Shown: positions 42,331 to 52,308, numbered from the stretch's first letter. The stretch is DNA of 64,000 nucleotides from BPGX01 sp037447455 (GCA_037447455.1 JBBIGQ010000005.1:99906-163905), one strand, 5' to 3'. Numbers and translations: made by a program. The notes: generated by a model not told the origin, from the sequence alone.

Positions 42331-45300
42331 ATGAAATATACAGAGTACAAATATCTTAATTTGCCTGAAATAAACCAAACTATTTTAAAGTATTGGAAAG
42401 AAAATCATTGTTTTGAAAAATCAATAGAATGTCGTTCAGATGCATCGCAATGGATATTTTATGAAGGGCCTCCAAGTGCTAATGGTTTGCCGGGTATTCA
42501 TCACGTAATGTCCAGAACAATCAAGGATATTTTTTGTCGGTATAAAACAATGCAAGGATTTCAGGTGAAAAGAAAGGCCGGTTGGGATACACACGGCTTA
42601 CCAGTAGAATTGGGTGTTGAGAAGGAGCTTGGTATAACGAAAGAAGATATTGGAAAAAAAATTTCTGTAGAAGAATACAATCAAAAATGCCGTGAAGCGG
42701 TGATGCGGTACACAGATAAATGGGAACAATTGACTGAGCGAATGGGTTATTGGGTAGATATGAAAAATCCTTACGTAACGTATGATAATAACTATATTGA
42801 AAGCGTTTGGTGGCTGCTCAAACAAATTTACGACAAAGGGCTTTTGTATAAAGGGTATACCATTCAACCATACTCGCCTGCTGCCGGCACGGGCTTATCT
42901 TCTCACGAATTAAATCAGCCGGGCTGTTACAAACCTGTAAAAGATCGGAGTGCTGTTGTGATGTTTCGATTAATTCCGCCGCTATCAGAAGAAAATTGTG
43001 GCGGTGTGTGTTATTCTAATGTTACTTCTCTTTTTCAATATCATTTACCGGTATATGCACTTGCCTGGACCACCACACCGTGGACACTTCCATCTAATAC
43101 AGGATTAGCGGTTCATCCAGAAATAGAGTATGTGGCTGTAAAAACCTATGCACCTTATCCTAAAACAAAGAATGCTCTTGAAAAAATAATTGTTATTCTT
43201 GCTAAACCGTTATTACAAAAATATTTTCCATTAGAAAACGGTCGTTTGGGTTTTGAAGAAGTAGATATTGCTAAGAAAAAAATACCTTATGAAGTGATCG
43301 CCGAATTCAAAGGGCAGGATTTATTGGATGTTCGGTATGCACAATTACTTCCGTTCGTAAAACCAGAAGGCAAAGCGTTTCGAATCGTTACAGGAAAATT
43401 TGTTACAACAGAGGATGGGACGGGAATTGTACATATAGCGCCAAGTTTTGGAGAAGATGATTTTAAGGTAGCCAAAGAACACAATTTGCCTTCACTTACT
43501 TTGGTGGATACCAAAGGAAGGTTTACTAAAGAAGTGAAAGACGATGTTTTTTTATATGGTGAAGAGCCCGTAAAGGAGGTCTATCTGACAGAAGAAGAAA
43601 AACAATACTGGTTATCTGTACAAAAAGAAAAATTAAGCCACGTTATTTCAGATACATCAAAATTAGTGTATTTAAATGTTGACGAAAGAATTGTTTTGAA
43701 ATTACAAACAGAAGGTAAACTTTTCAAAAAGGAATTGTACGAACACAATTATCCACATTGCTGGCGGACAGACAAGCCCGTGTTGTATTATCCTCTGGAT
43801 GCCTGGTTTATTAAAACAACGGCTGTTAAAGACCGTATGGTAGAACTTAATAAACAAATCAAGTGGAAGCCGGAAAGCACAGGAACAGGAAGGTTTGGTA
43901 ATTGGCTTGAAAATCTCAACGACTGGAATTTATCCCGTTCTCGTTTTTGGGGCATTCCGCTGCCAATCTGGAGGGATAAATCTCTTCAATACGAGTTAGT
44001 AGTTTCGTGTAGACAAGAGTTAATAGAATGTAAAGCCATTCGGTTTTCTGATAAAAAAGAATTTACAGCACAAGGATACTATGTTGAAAACAATTCCAGA
44101 AAAAAAATAACAAGTGAACATATTCAAACACTCGATTTGCATAAACCATTTGTGGATAACATTGTGTTTATACTTAAAGATGAAAACAACATTGAAGTTG
44201 AACTAAAAAGAGAAAGTGATTTAATAGATGTGTGGTTTGATAGCGGTTCAATGCCGTATGCGCAGCATCATTATCCGTTTGAAACAAACGATTTGAAAGG
44301 GCTTTTTCCGGCAGATTTTATAGCCGAAGGGGTGGATCAAACCCGGGGATGGTTTTTTACACTTCATGCTATTGCAACAAAGGTATTTGATAGTATAGCA
44401 TATAAAAATGTGGTAAGTAATGGGCTGGTGTTAGATAAGAATGGGAATAAAATGAGTAAACGTTTAGGTAATGTGGTGGATCCTTTTGAAACACTGGAGA
44501 AATATGGTGCAGACGCTACTCGCTGGTATATGATAAGCAATGCTGCCCCATGGGATAATCTTAAGTTTGATTTGAATGGAATACTGGAATGTCAGAGAAA
44601 CTTTTTTTCAACGCTTTACAATACTTACCAGTTTTATGCTATGTATGCTAATGTAGACCAATTTACACCTTCTGAAAAACTTACTATACCAAAGGAAAAA
44701 AGGCACGAATTAGATAATTGGATAATTTCAAAATTAAACAGTTTAATCAAAGAGGTGTCCGAGTATTATGAAAACTTTGAACCACATAGAGCAGCACGTG
44801 CTATTGAAGAGTTTGTAGATGAGCATTTAAGCAACTGGTACGTGCGATTATCACGTCGCCGATTCTGGAAAAATGAACACACAGAAGATAAAATTTCTGC
44901 TTATGAAGTATTGCATTTCAATTTATATGTATTGTCTCACCTGATAGCGCCTATTGCACCATTTTTTGGTGAATGGCTGTATTTAAATCTCAGAAATGTT
45001 GCCCTTGCTAATCATTTTCTCTATACAGCAATATCCGTGCATTTATCGAACTTTCCAAAGGTTTTGGAGGCAGATATTGATAAGGAATTAGAAGAAAAAA
45101 TGCATTTGGCTCAAACCATCTCTTCGCTTATTTTATCTATTCGTAAAAAAGAAAACATACGGGTGAGACAACCTCTTTCATTGATACAAATTCCTGTTTT
45201 AAGCAAAGACATTAAGAAAAAAATAGAAAGCGTGAAAGATATTATTCTTAATGAGGTGAACGTAAAGCAACTGGAAGTGGTGGATGAAACTCATATTAAA

Positions 45301-45858
45301 ATTGTCAAAAATATAAAATTAAACTTCAAATCGGTTGGAAAAAAATATCCTAAACACACTAAATTTTTACAACACTATCTTATCAACAATGCAGAAAAAT
45401 CCATTCAGGAAATTGAACAAAACGGTCAATTCGTTATTCAACACGAACAAGACGTTTTGACGCTTACACAGGAGGATGTTGAGATTATTCCGGTGGATGT
45501 GCCAGGATGGAAAGTGGCCACGAAAAATAATATTACGGTAGCATTGGATATAACAATCACAGAAACGCTTTACAAAGAAGGACTGGCAAGAGAGTTAATT
45601 AACCGAATTCAAAATTTGCGAAAAGAGAAACAATTAGACATTACCGATAGAATAAGCATTCAAATACAATCTAATCATTCAATAATTTCTGAAGTTATTA
45701 ATGAATATAATAAGTATATTTGCAATGAAACTTTATGCGAAAAACTAAACTTTGAACATTCTGATACTATATCTAAAAATGAAGAATTGGCTGATAATAT
45801 TTACGTAAACATACACCTTCAAAAAATATCTTCAACGAATACTATGATAAAAACATAG
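42331..45858 (+). CDS. ileS: isoleucyl-tRNA synthetase (eukaryote-like type)
   Basis: Charges tRNA-Ile. 1175 residues, longer than E. coli IleRS (938). HIGH-region: YEGPPSANGLPGIHHV, in which the usual HxGH reads GIHH; GWDTHGLPVELGVEKELGI; zinc-less editing domain around residues 190-420; WGIPLPIWRD; KMSKRLGNVVDP. The long C-terminal region and sequence style fit the IleS2 group, which is associated with lower sensitivity to mupirocin; that property is inference. The dksA-like gene follows after 42 bp. Confidence 0.95.
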   Translation: MKYTEYKYLNLPEINQTILKYWKENHCFEKSIECRSDASQWIFYEGPPSANGLPGIHHVMSRTIKDIFCRYKTMQGFQVKRKAGWDTHGLPVELGVEKELGITKEDIGKKISVEEYNQKCREAVMRYTDKWEQLTERMGYWVDMKNPYVTYDNNYIESVWWLLKQIYDKGLLYKGYTIQPYSPAAGTGLSSHELNQPGCYKPVKDRSAVVMFRLIPPLSEENCGGVCYSNVTSLFQYHLPVYALAWTTTPWTLPSNTGLAVHPEIEYVAVKTYAPYPKTKNALEKIIVILAKPLLQKYFPLENGRLGFEEVDIAKKKIPYEVIAEFKGQDLLDVRYAQLLPFVKPEGKAFRIVTGKFVTTEDGTGIVHIAPSFGEDDFKVAKEHNLPSLTLVDTKGRFTKEVKDDVFLYGEEPVKEVYLTEEEKQYWLSVQKEKLSHVISDTSKLVYLNVDERIVLKLQTEGKLFKKELYEHNYPHCWRTDKPVLYYPLDAWFIKTTAVKDRMVELNKQIKWKPESTGTGRFGNWLENLNDWNLSRSRFWGIPLPIWRDKSLQYELVVSCRQELIECKAIRFSDKKEFTAQGYYVENNSRKKITSEHIQTLDLHKPFVDNIVFILKDENNIEVELKRESDLIDVWFDSGSMPYAQHHYPFETNDLKGLFPADFIAEGVDQTRGWFFTLHAIATKVFDSIAYKNVVSNGLVLDKNGNKMSKRLGNVVDPFETLEKYGADATRWYMISNAAPWDNLKFDLNGILECQRNFFSTLYNTYQFYAMYANVDQFTPSEKLTIPKEKRHELDNWIISKLNSLIKEVSEYYENFEPHRAARAIEEFVDEHLSNWYVRLSRRRFWKNEHTEDKISAYEVLHFNLYVLSHLIAPIAPFFGEWLYLNLRNVALANHFLYTAISVHLSNFPKVLEADIDKELEEKMHLAQTISSLILSIRKKENIRVRQPLSLIQIPVLSKDIKKKIESVKDIILNEVNVKQLEVVDETHIKIVKNIKLNFKSVGKKYPKHTKFLQHYLINNAEKSIQEIEQNGQFVIQHEQDVLTLTQEDVEIIPVDVPGWKVATKNNITVALDITITETLYKEGLARELINRIQNLRKEKQLDITDRISIQIQSNHSIISEVINEYNKYICNETLCEKLNFEHSDTISKNEELADNIYVNIHLQKISSTNTMIKT

Positions 45859-45900
45859 TATTTTGAAAGAAGACATCATTCATCTTAAAAACCAATATGT

Positions 45901-46881
45901 ATGGCAAAGAAAAAAATAAAAAATGAAAAGAAAAAAGCAGTAAAAAAAAATTCTGATAATAAAAAATCCCGTACTACTATGAATAAGAAATCCAGCAAAA
46001 AAACGGACACCACCTCTAAAAAAGAAAAAAAAGAGCAAAAAGTAAAACAGCAAAAAACTTCTAAAAGTAACACAAAAAAAGAAACTGTATCTAAAGACAA
46101 AAAGCAGACGCAGAAAAAAGAAGAGAAAAAAAGAGTAAGTAAAAAAGCTACCAGTAAACCAAAAACTAAAAAAATATACGATGAAGACGATGATTTGCTG
46201 GATGAAGAAGAATTTGAACAAGACGATACATTAGTAGATGAAGATGAAGACGTGGCTGAAGTAGAAGAAATTGATTTAAGCAATATTGAACCCATTATCT
46301 CGGATGTGGACACTATTGAAGAAGAGGAAGAAGAATATACACCTAAAACTCGAGGAAGAAAAAAACAAGTACAACCAGAAACACAACATCCATTGACAAT
46401 GGAAGAACTTATCCGAAACCGTCCTTTACAGATTGACCCTACTAAAAAAGTTTATGTTACCAAAAAAGAGGACGAGCCAAAGCCGTATGTAACATCAGGA
46501 AAGAATTCTAAAGCAAGATACTCAGATGGTGAATTACAGGAATTTAAAGAAATTATTTTGCAACGATTAAAAGAAACTAAAGAAAATTACGATCAGTTGA
46601 AAAAGTATTTTACTAATCAAGACGACAATGGTATTGACGATACATCGCCTACTTTCAAGATGATAGAAGATGGTTCTGGGGTTATGACCAAAGAAGAAAT
46701 AGAACAACAGTTAGCACGACTGGAAAAATATATGATTGACTTACAAAATGCTCTTTTAAGAATAGAAAATAAAACATACGGTATCTGCACAGTGACCGGA
46801 AAGTTAATTCCTAAAGAACGTTTAAGAAGTGTGCCACACGCTACAAAAAGTATAGAAGCTAAAATCAGTAGAGACATTTAA
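45901..46881 (+). CDS. DksA/TraR-like regulator with long charged N-terminal extension
   Basis: 326 residues, of which only the last 125 are the conserved domain (RYSDGELQEFKEIILQRLKE to HATKSIEAKI). That domain contains coiled-coil arms and YGICTVTGKLIPKERLRSVP; only the first Cys of the C4 zinc finger survives, as in most Bacteroidota members. Residues 1-100 are Lys-rich (about 50 percent Lys/Arg), 100-150 are strongly acidic (DEDDDLLDEEEFEQDD, EEEEEEY), then KPRGRKKQ-like basic patch. The family binds the RNA polymerase secondary channel; the extension may bind nucleic acid or be disordered. ileS is immediately upstream. lspA, which I recall as the frequent next neighbour, is absent. Confidence 0.85.
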   Translation: MAKKKIKNEKKKAVKKNSDNKKSRTTMNKKSSKKTDTTSKKEKKEQKVKQQKTSKSNTKKETVSKDKKQTQKKEEKKRVSKKATSKPKTKKIYDEDDDLLDEEEFEQDDTLVDEDEDVAEVEEIDLSNIEPIISDVDTIEEEEEEYTPKTRGRKKQVQPETQHPLTMEELIRNRPLQIDPTKKVYVTKKEDEPKPYVTSGKNSKARYSDGELQEFKEIILQRLKETKENYDQLKKYFTNQDDNGIDDTSPTFKMIEDGSGVMTKEEIEQQLARLEKYMIDLQNALLRIENKTYGICTVTGKLIPKERLRSVPHATKSIEAKISRDI

Positions 46882-47028
46882 AAAGCGTATCAGAAAGCTC
46901 GTAAAATAAACAGATCTTATATTTCTTTATTGAGATTTTTCTTTTATAGTTCTTTTTGGAGAAAACTTTAAATCAGATGGGCAACTAAAATCAAGAGTTG
47001 TCCCCTTTAAAATGGTAAAAAGAGAGTA

Positions 47029-48276
47029 TTAGCATTTACTTAAATCTAGTTTTATTAAATCAGGGTTTGTTTTGTGTATCCAATATACGATGAGAATGGT
47101 CATCCCGCCTCCAAAAATAATGGAAGTGGTTAATCCCATTATACTGGCTGCCAGGCCAGATTCAAAAGCACCTATTTCATTGCTTGAACCAATAAAGATG
47201 CCATTAATGGCGGTTACGCGTCCTCTCAAATGATCAGGAGTATATAATTGAAGAATGCTGTGCCGAATGACCACGCTAACGCTATCAAAAACACCTGTAA
47301 AAAAGAGCATCCAGAAAGCCAACCAATAGTTTCTTGATAAACCAAATAATATAGTAAAAAAGCCAAAAAGAGCAACAGAATACAATAACACCCGACCGGC
47401 AGATTTTGTTGGCAGATAGAAGGTGAGTAGTAAAGACATTATCAAGGCGCCTAAGGCCGGCGAAGTTCTTAGTAAGCCATAATATTCGGGACCTAAGTGC
47501 AATAGTTTATCTGTAAATGCCGGAATGATAGCACTCACTCCCCCAAATAATACAGCGAATAAATCTAAAGTAATGGCACTAAAAAGCATTTTACTTTTTC
47601 GGACAAATGAGATGCCTTCTTTGATACTTCCCAGAATGTTGTTTTGCTGCGTCCATTCTAAGTTTTTCTTCCCTTTATGTTTTATCATGAGCAGGCATAT
47701 CCAGCTTAAAAGATATAAAACACCAACTATAAAATAATTGATTAAAGCCGCATGGGGTGCCGACGAATAAACAATGCCAGCCAAAACAGGACCTAAGATA
47801 GCACCTAAATGCCATGCACCACTGTTGATAGAAGAGGAGTAAGTATATAATTCTCTTGGAATAAACTCCGTAAGAAAAGGTTGCATGGCAGCGGCCATGA
47901 AAGCTCTGTTTACACCAAACATCACAACGACAGCATATAACACCCACATAGGTTTACTTTCAAAAAGATAAAATGAAGTTTCTGTAAAAAGTATTAAAAA
48001 TACAGCAGTACTCAATAAAGTGATCGTGCCAACAAAAATGATCCATTTCCTGTTTAACTTATCGGCTACATAACCTGAATAAAAAGACGTGGTTATAAAT
48101 GGTATGGCTTCTGCCAGCCCGATGAGTCCTAACATGAGTTCTTCTTTTGTATATTCATAATAGATTTGTAAGCTGATGGTGCTCATTTGCATTTGTATTC
48201 CTAATGTCAGAAACAAACGTAAGAATACAAAGTACACAAAATCTTTATTTTTTAGTAATTGTTGTATTGGGGACAT
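47029..48276 (-). CDS. MFS transporter (EntS/MFS_3-like)
   Basis: 415 residues with about 12 hydrophobic helices. Family features: FVYFVFLRLFLTLGIQMQ start, GLAEAIPFITTSFYSGYVADKLNRKWI in the loop after helix 2, and YTPDHLRGRVTAINGIFIGSSNEIGAFESG late in the protein, typical of the EntS-like exporters. Substrate unknown. It stands alone between dksA and the CBS-domain gene. Confidence 0.88.
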   Translation of the reverse strand: MSPIQQLLKNKDFVYFVFLRLFLTLGIQMQMSTISLQIYYEYTKEELMLGLIGLAEAIPFITTSFYSGYVADKLNRKWIIFVGTITLLSTAVFLILFTETSFYLFESKPMWVLYAVVVMFGVNRAFMAAAMQPFLTEFIPRELYTYSSSINSGAWHLGAILGPVLAGIVYSSAPHAALINYFIVGVLYLLSWICLLMIKHKGKKNLEWTQQNNILGSIKEGISFVRKSKMLFSAITLDLFAVLFGGVSAIIPAFTDKLLHLGPEYYGLLRTSPALGALIMSLLLTFYLPTKSAGRVLLYSVALFGFFTILFGLSRNYWLAFWMLFFTGVFDSVSVVIRHSILQLYTPDHLRGRVTAINGIFIGSSNEIGAFESGLAASIMGLTTSIIFGGGMTILIVYWIHKTNPDLIKLDLSKC

Positions 48277-48380
48277 AAAGACCGAATATAAAATATAGAC
48301 AACAAAACAAAATATAACATTACAGAAAAATAATAAATGCGAAAGTACCTGAAAAAACGTTATTAAAAAACAAGGAAAGA

Positions 48381-49790
48381 TTACATGCCGCCCACGCTTT
48401 GAATAATGTCATACTTAGTAATGATGTGATATTCGCCTAACATATCTTTTGTCAGCACTGCGGGATTATCTTTTGTGATGAGTTTTGCAATATCATCTAT
48501 TGTAGCATATAAATCTACAATTGGAAAGGACTCTTGCATAGTCTCTTTAACACGGGCATTTTTCAACTCCGGATTTTCTATTATTTTTTGATATACAAAA
48601 TTGTCATTTAAGGAGCCGACAAATGTATTGTTAGTTTTTACAGGAATTTGTGATATATCGTATTGTTGAAATAATAACAGGGCATCTTTGATGGATTGGT
48701 TTTCATCCACCGTAATGAGTTTTTTCTGAATATGATGTTGAATTATATCTATTGCTTTTGGTTTTGAAAAAGACAGAAAGCTCCTTTCACGCATCCAATC
48801 GTCGTTAAACATTTTTGCCAAATACCTTGAACCATGGTCGTGAAAAATGATGACTACAAAACTATTTTTATCAAAAAATGTTTTCATCTGCAATACGCCT
48901 GCCATTGCGGCACCGGCACTATTTCCGGCAAAAATACCTTCTTCCCGTGCAATCCTTCTGGTCATAATGGCGGCGTCTTTATCAGTTACTTTTTCAAAAT
49001 GGTCAATGATGTCAAAATCTACATTTTTGGGTAAAAAATCTTCACCAATTCCTTCAGTGATATAAGGATAAATTTCATTTTTGTCAAATATGCCGGTTTC
49101 TTTGTACTTCTTAAATACAGAACCGTAGGTATCAATTCCTAGAACTTTGATGTTGGAATTTTGTTCTTTCAGATATTTGCCTGTTCCGCTAATAGTACCG
49201 CCGGTGCCGACGCCCACTACTAAATGCGTGATTTTACCTTGTGTTTGTTCCCATATTTCGGGACCTGTTTGTTCATAGTGTGCCTGAGTATTGCTTAAAT
49301 TATCGTATTGATTGGGCTTCCATGCGTTGGGTATTTCTTGGGTAAGTCGTGAAGAAACAGAATAATAGGATTTAGGATCTTCAGGTTCTACATCGGTGGG
49401 GCATACGATGACTTCGGCACCCAATGCTCTTAAGGCATCTATTTTTTCTTTACTTTGCTTGTCGGTAGTAGTGAAGATGCATTTGTAACCTTTCAGTACG
49501 GCAGCGATAGCCAGCCCCATTCCTGTATTTCCGCTTGTCCCTTCTATGATAGTACCGCCGGGTTTTAATAAACCTTGTTTTTCGGCCTCTTCAATCATCT
49601 TTAATGCCATGCGGTCTTTTATAGAATTACCGGGATTGACGGTTTCTAACTTAATATAATATTCACCCGGTAAGTCCTTTGTAATTTTATTTACTTTTAC
49701 TAAGGGCGTGTTTCCAATGGTTTCCAATATGTTATTATAAACACCAAATTTTTTGAGGGGATGTGTGGATCGATTAAATTTATCCATCAT
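48381..49790 (-). CDS. PLP-dependent cystathionine beta-synthase-like enzyme with CBS domains
   Basis: 469 residues. Cysteine-synthase fold: NILETIGNTPLVKVNKI, NPGNSIKDRMA with the PLP Lys at about 52, EGTSGNTGMGLAIAAVLKGYKC, VGVGTGGTISGTGKYLKEQN, and EGIGEDFLPKNVDFDIID. Residues about 335-469 form two CBS motifs (ITVDENQSIKDALLLFQQYD; FPIVDLYATIDDIAKLI). This arrangement matches cystathionine beta-synthase (Ser + homocysteine) better than CysK, but O-acetylserine use cannot be excluded. 13 bp behind the 141-residue gene. Two adjacent ATGs at the start. Confidence 0.9.
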   Translation of the reverse strand: MMDKFNRSTHPLKKFGVYNNILETIGNTPLVKVNKITKDLPGEYYIKLETVNPGNSIKDRMALKMIEEAEKQGLLKPGGTIIEGTSGNTGMGLAIAAVLKGYKCIFTTTDKQSKEKIDALRALGAEVIVCPTDVEPEDPKSYYSVSSRLTQEIPNAWKPNQYDNLSNTQAHYEQTGPEIWEQTQGKITHLVVGVGTGGTISGTGKYLKEQNSNIKVLGIDTYGSVFKKYKETGIFDKNEIYPYITEGIGEDFLPKNVDFDIIDHFEKVTDKDAAIMTRRIAREEGIFAGNSAGAAMAGVLQMKTFFDKNSFVVIIFHDHGSRYLAKMFNDDWMRERSFLSFSKPKAIDIIQHHIQKKLITVDENQSIKDALLLFQQYDISQIPVKTNNTFVGSLNDNFVYQKIIENPELKNARVKETMQESFPIVDLYATIDDIAKLITKDNPAVLTKDMLGEYHIITKYDIIQSVGGM

Positions 49791-49803
49791 GGGTCTAATA
49801 ATT

Positions 49804-50229
49804 TTAATATAAGACAGAGCGTGCTTTTGCCATCATTTGATTTTCAGTAAGATGATTATTGGCAGGTTCTACAAAAATGGACTTATCTGAAAATTTTTTA
49901 ATTTCGGATAGGTGGTTATTGAGTTTGTTTTTCAAGGTGCCAGGTCCGGTAATGTAAATGATGTCGTATGGTTCAAGTTTGTTTTCTAATGTCTTAATAA
50001 ATTGTGCTTCTTCGTTTTGATATTGATTGTGCTTTTTGTGTTCATTATTGGAAGCGTGTATGGCAGAAAATTTGTAAGTATCTTTTCCTTCTCCCGGGAT
50101 TTTATCATCTTTATGCGTGATGGGAGATTCAATTGTTTCAGATTGTATTTTCCCATTGTCTTTGTAATAAAGTTTGGCTTCTTTACTTGTTACAAATACC
50201 ATAATTCTCTTTAAAGTTAAAGTGCTCAT
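49804..50229 (-). CDS. small conserved protein of unknown function (release-factor-like fold suspected)
   Basis: 141 residues. IMVFVTSKEAKLYYKDNGKIQSETI at the start and DIIYITGPGTLKNKLNNHLSE with IFVEPANNHLTENQMMAKAR at the end resemble the C-terminal part of small bacterial archaeo-eukaryotic release-factor-like or host-attachment-type proteins; I recall such text in Bacteroidota annotated as translational machinery protein. The middle (IHASNNEHKKHNQYQNEEAQ) is polar. It precedes the CBS-domain gene by 13 bp. Function not claimed. Confidence 0.65.
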   Translation of the reverse strand: MSTLTLKRIMVFVTSKEAKLYYKDNGKIQSETIESPITHKDDKIPGEGKDTYKFSAIHASNNEHKKHNQYQNEEAQFIKTLENKLEPYDIIYITGPGTLKNKLNNHLSEIKKFSDKSIFVEPANNHLTENQMMAKARSVLY

Positions 50230-50406
50230 ATTCTATTTTTTTGCAATTATACTGCATTTTTTAATTTAGGTCAATGATTTAAATTATTTTTTTATTCTTA
50301 TTGCTTTTCATCGTTTCTTAATTCAAACAGAGTTTATTACGGATTTTGGGATAAAAGATTGTGTTGACTTGTGAGAATTGGGATTGCAATATTGGATTTA
50401 CAATTA

Positions 50407-51021
50407 TTAATTGCTATTCAACGTTTGTTTTAGTTCAATAAAATTCTGTATTGGGTTGTTGCTTTTCCATATATAGGAATATAAACAGACCCCATAAAAT
50501 TTAAACTCACGGGATTTCTCTGCTGTTTGTAGATCAATTCCACCTCTGGCTACAATCTTTTTGTTTGTTTTAAGCATTTCTTCAATTCGTAAGGGATGAA
50601 AACCGATGTTAAAATCTTTTGTAATCGGATTAAAAACGTTTTTGATGATATAATAGTCAAAAGGATATTTTTCCTGATTAAACACATCGGATAATTTTCT
50701 GTAGGAACGTGTGTGAATGAATTTTTTATTGAATAATTTTTCTTTTTGAAAAAAGCACCAGTTTCTAAAGGTTCTTTTAAGATGTTGCTGAGTGAAATGA
50801 ACACCTTTTAAGGAAAATCTGAACGCTAAGTGATGGTGCGAGTGGATAATGATTCTATTGTGAAAAGTATTCGGAATATGAGAAATATACTCTTTCATTC
50901 TTTGGGTGCTCATTTCCGGTTTGTTAAGATGTAATGTGTTGAGTCCGTGTTCAAAAAGTTGTATAATAATGTCAATTTCTTTTTCTTTTGTTGTTTGGGG
51001 GGATAATAGCATTATTTCCAT
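50407..51021 (-). CDS. ThiE/TenI-like protein
   Basis: 204 residues with the (beta-alpha)8 pattern of thiamine phosphate synthase: LFEHGLNTLHLNKPEMS near 25, RIIIHSHHHLAFRFSLKGVHFTQ (usually GADGVHLGQ), and KKIVARGGIDLQTAEKS near 165. The pyrophosphate-binding residues of true ThiE are not clearly present, so it may be a TenI-like regulator or a related enzyme. No other thiamine gene lies nearby. Its start overlaps the GGGP synthase gene by 10 bases. Confidence 0.75.
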   Translation of the reverse strand: MEIMLLSPQTTKEKEIDIIIQLFEHGLNTLHLNKPEMSTQRMKEYISHIPNTFHNRIIIHSHHHLAFRFSLKGVHFTQQHLKRTFRNWCFFQKEKLFNKKFIHTRSYRKLSDVFNQEKYPFDYYIIKNVFNPITKDFNIGFHPLRIEEMLKTNKKIVARGGIDLQTAEKSREFKFYGVCLYSYIWKSNNPIQNFIELKQTLNSN

Positions 51022-51740
51022 TGAAAGTGGTTTTTAATTTCAGTCAAAAATAACGGATTTTTTTCTAATACATTACCAATAACCAGTGCGTCGGCTGGTG
51101 TTGTAGTGTATTGTTGAATATGTTGGATAGAATGAATACCGCCGCCCACAATCAAAGGAAGAGGTAATTTTGATTTGATATGTTGGATGATTTTAGGATG
51201 AATTGTTTTTTTTGCGCCACTCCCGGCTTCCAGATAAATGGCTTGCATTCCCAACATAGCGGCTGCTAGAGAGGTTTGAAAAATGATAGTTTTATTTTGT
51301 GGTAATGCTTTTGTTTGAGTTATTTTTTGGGTAGTGGATGTATTTTTTCCATCAATCAGTAAGTAGGCAGTCGGTAAAAAGGCTAATTGGTATTTTTGAA
51401 TGATGGGTGCTGCTGTGATTTGCTTTTCAATAAGATATTCAGGGTTTCTGCCAGAGACAAGGGATAAAAATAAAATACCATCTGCCATCGGACTAATCTG
51501 GCTTTCATCTCCGGGAAAAATAATGACTGGTTTTTTAGAATGTTGTTTTATAGTTTTGATAGTAGAGTGTACACTGGTGCCGTTTAATTGACTTCCGCCA
51601 ACAAAAAAAAGATCGACAAACTTTAAGCGGTTAGCCAAATGTAATACATCTTTATTGAATTTATCCGGGTCAATAAGAACAATAATTTTAGGTCTGTGTT
51701 TTTTTCTACTCAGCAGGTGTTTAATTTTTTTTGACCACAT
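51012..51740 (-). CDS. geranylgeranylglyceryl phosphate synthase family protein
   Basis: 242 residues, TIM-barrel prenyltransferase. In archaea the enzyme joins geranylgeranyl diphosphate to glycerol 1-phosphate to start ether lipids; Bacteroidota homologues have been shown to do the same in some species. Motifs: IIVLIDPDKFN, FFVGGSQLNG, IFPGDESQISPMADGILFLSLVSGRNPEYLI, YLEAGSGAKK, LIVGGGIHSIQHI. Length fits the bacterial group. Overlaps the upstream PPTase by 20 bases and the downstream ThiE-like gene by 10, giving a tightly coupled cluster. Confidence 0.9.
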   Translation of the reverse strand: MWSKKIKHLLSRKKHRPKIIVLIDPDKFNKDVLHLANRLKFVDLFFVGGSQLNGTSVHSTIKTIKQHSKKPVIIFPGDESQISPMADGILFLSLVSGRNPEYLIEKQITAAPIIQKYQLAFLPTAYLLIDGKNTSTTQKITQTKALPQNKTIIFQTSLAAAMLGMQAIYLEAGSGAKKTIHPKIIQHIKSKLPLPLIVGGGIHSIQHIQQYTTTPADALVIGNVLEKNPLFLTEIKNHFQWK

Positions 51741-52308
51741 AAGTTAAGTGCATTAAATATTCATTGAAAGAATGGCGTTGTAAAAGATAATGTTCCTTAA
51801 TACGATTGTGTATCAATACAGCGTGAATGGTATTATGATTTACTTCAAGTATTCTGATATTTTTTTTTAATGATATATTGGCTATTCCGTGAATTTTGAA
51901 CAGAGCTTCTTTGGCTGTCCACAGAATGCATAAACCAGATAGAGTATGTTGCGCTAATGGTATTTCTTCGTTTGTCAAAAATTTATGTTGAATTTTTAGC
52001 AATGCGGGTCTTTCTGATTCAATATCTATGCCTGCAATAGGTAATCGGTGTAATTGTATTGCCAAATAATGTTGGGTGTGTGAGATAGATATACTTTGAT
52101 AGATGGGGTCATTAATAAAGGGTTTGTTATTATCGTTGTAATACAATTTACAACTGGGGTTATGGGTAATATGTTGAAGTTCTGTTCTTAAAAAATTTTT
52201 ATAGTAATTGCTTTTTTCTTTGTTACTCAATGTGGTGTCAAGCTCATGAAATGCCCATGCTACAATCAAAAAATCCTGTGTTTGTAACTGATAAATAATT
52301 TCAGGCAT
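51721..52308 (-). CDS. 4'-phosphopantetheinyl transferase superfamily protein
   Basis: Transfers the phosphopantetheine arm from CoA to carrier proteins. 195 residues with LPIAGIDIESERPA (GxDxE, metal-binding) and CILWTAKEALFKIHGI (WxxKEAxxK), the two signatures. Sfp/holo-ACP type cannot be split by length alone, but the size fits the Sfp/AcpT branch. Its start overlaps the tsaD stop by 8 bases. Confidence 0.88.
   Translation of the reverse strand: MPEIIYQLQTQDFLIVAWAFHELDTTLSNKEKSNYYKNFLRTELQHITHNPSCKLYYNDNNKPFINDPIYQSISISHTQHYLAIQLHRLPIAGIDIESERPALLKIQHKFLTNEEIPLAQHTLSGLCILWTAKEALFKIHGIANISLKKNIRILEVNHNTIHAVLIHNRIKEHYLLQRHSFNEYLMHLTYVVKKN

Noticed and set aside
45880..46313. Minus-strand open frames of Phe/Ser composition over the dksA-like gene
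   Set aside because: They are antisense reflections of the Lys-rich coding strand (AAA codons read as TTT).
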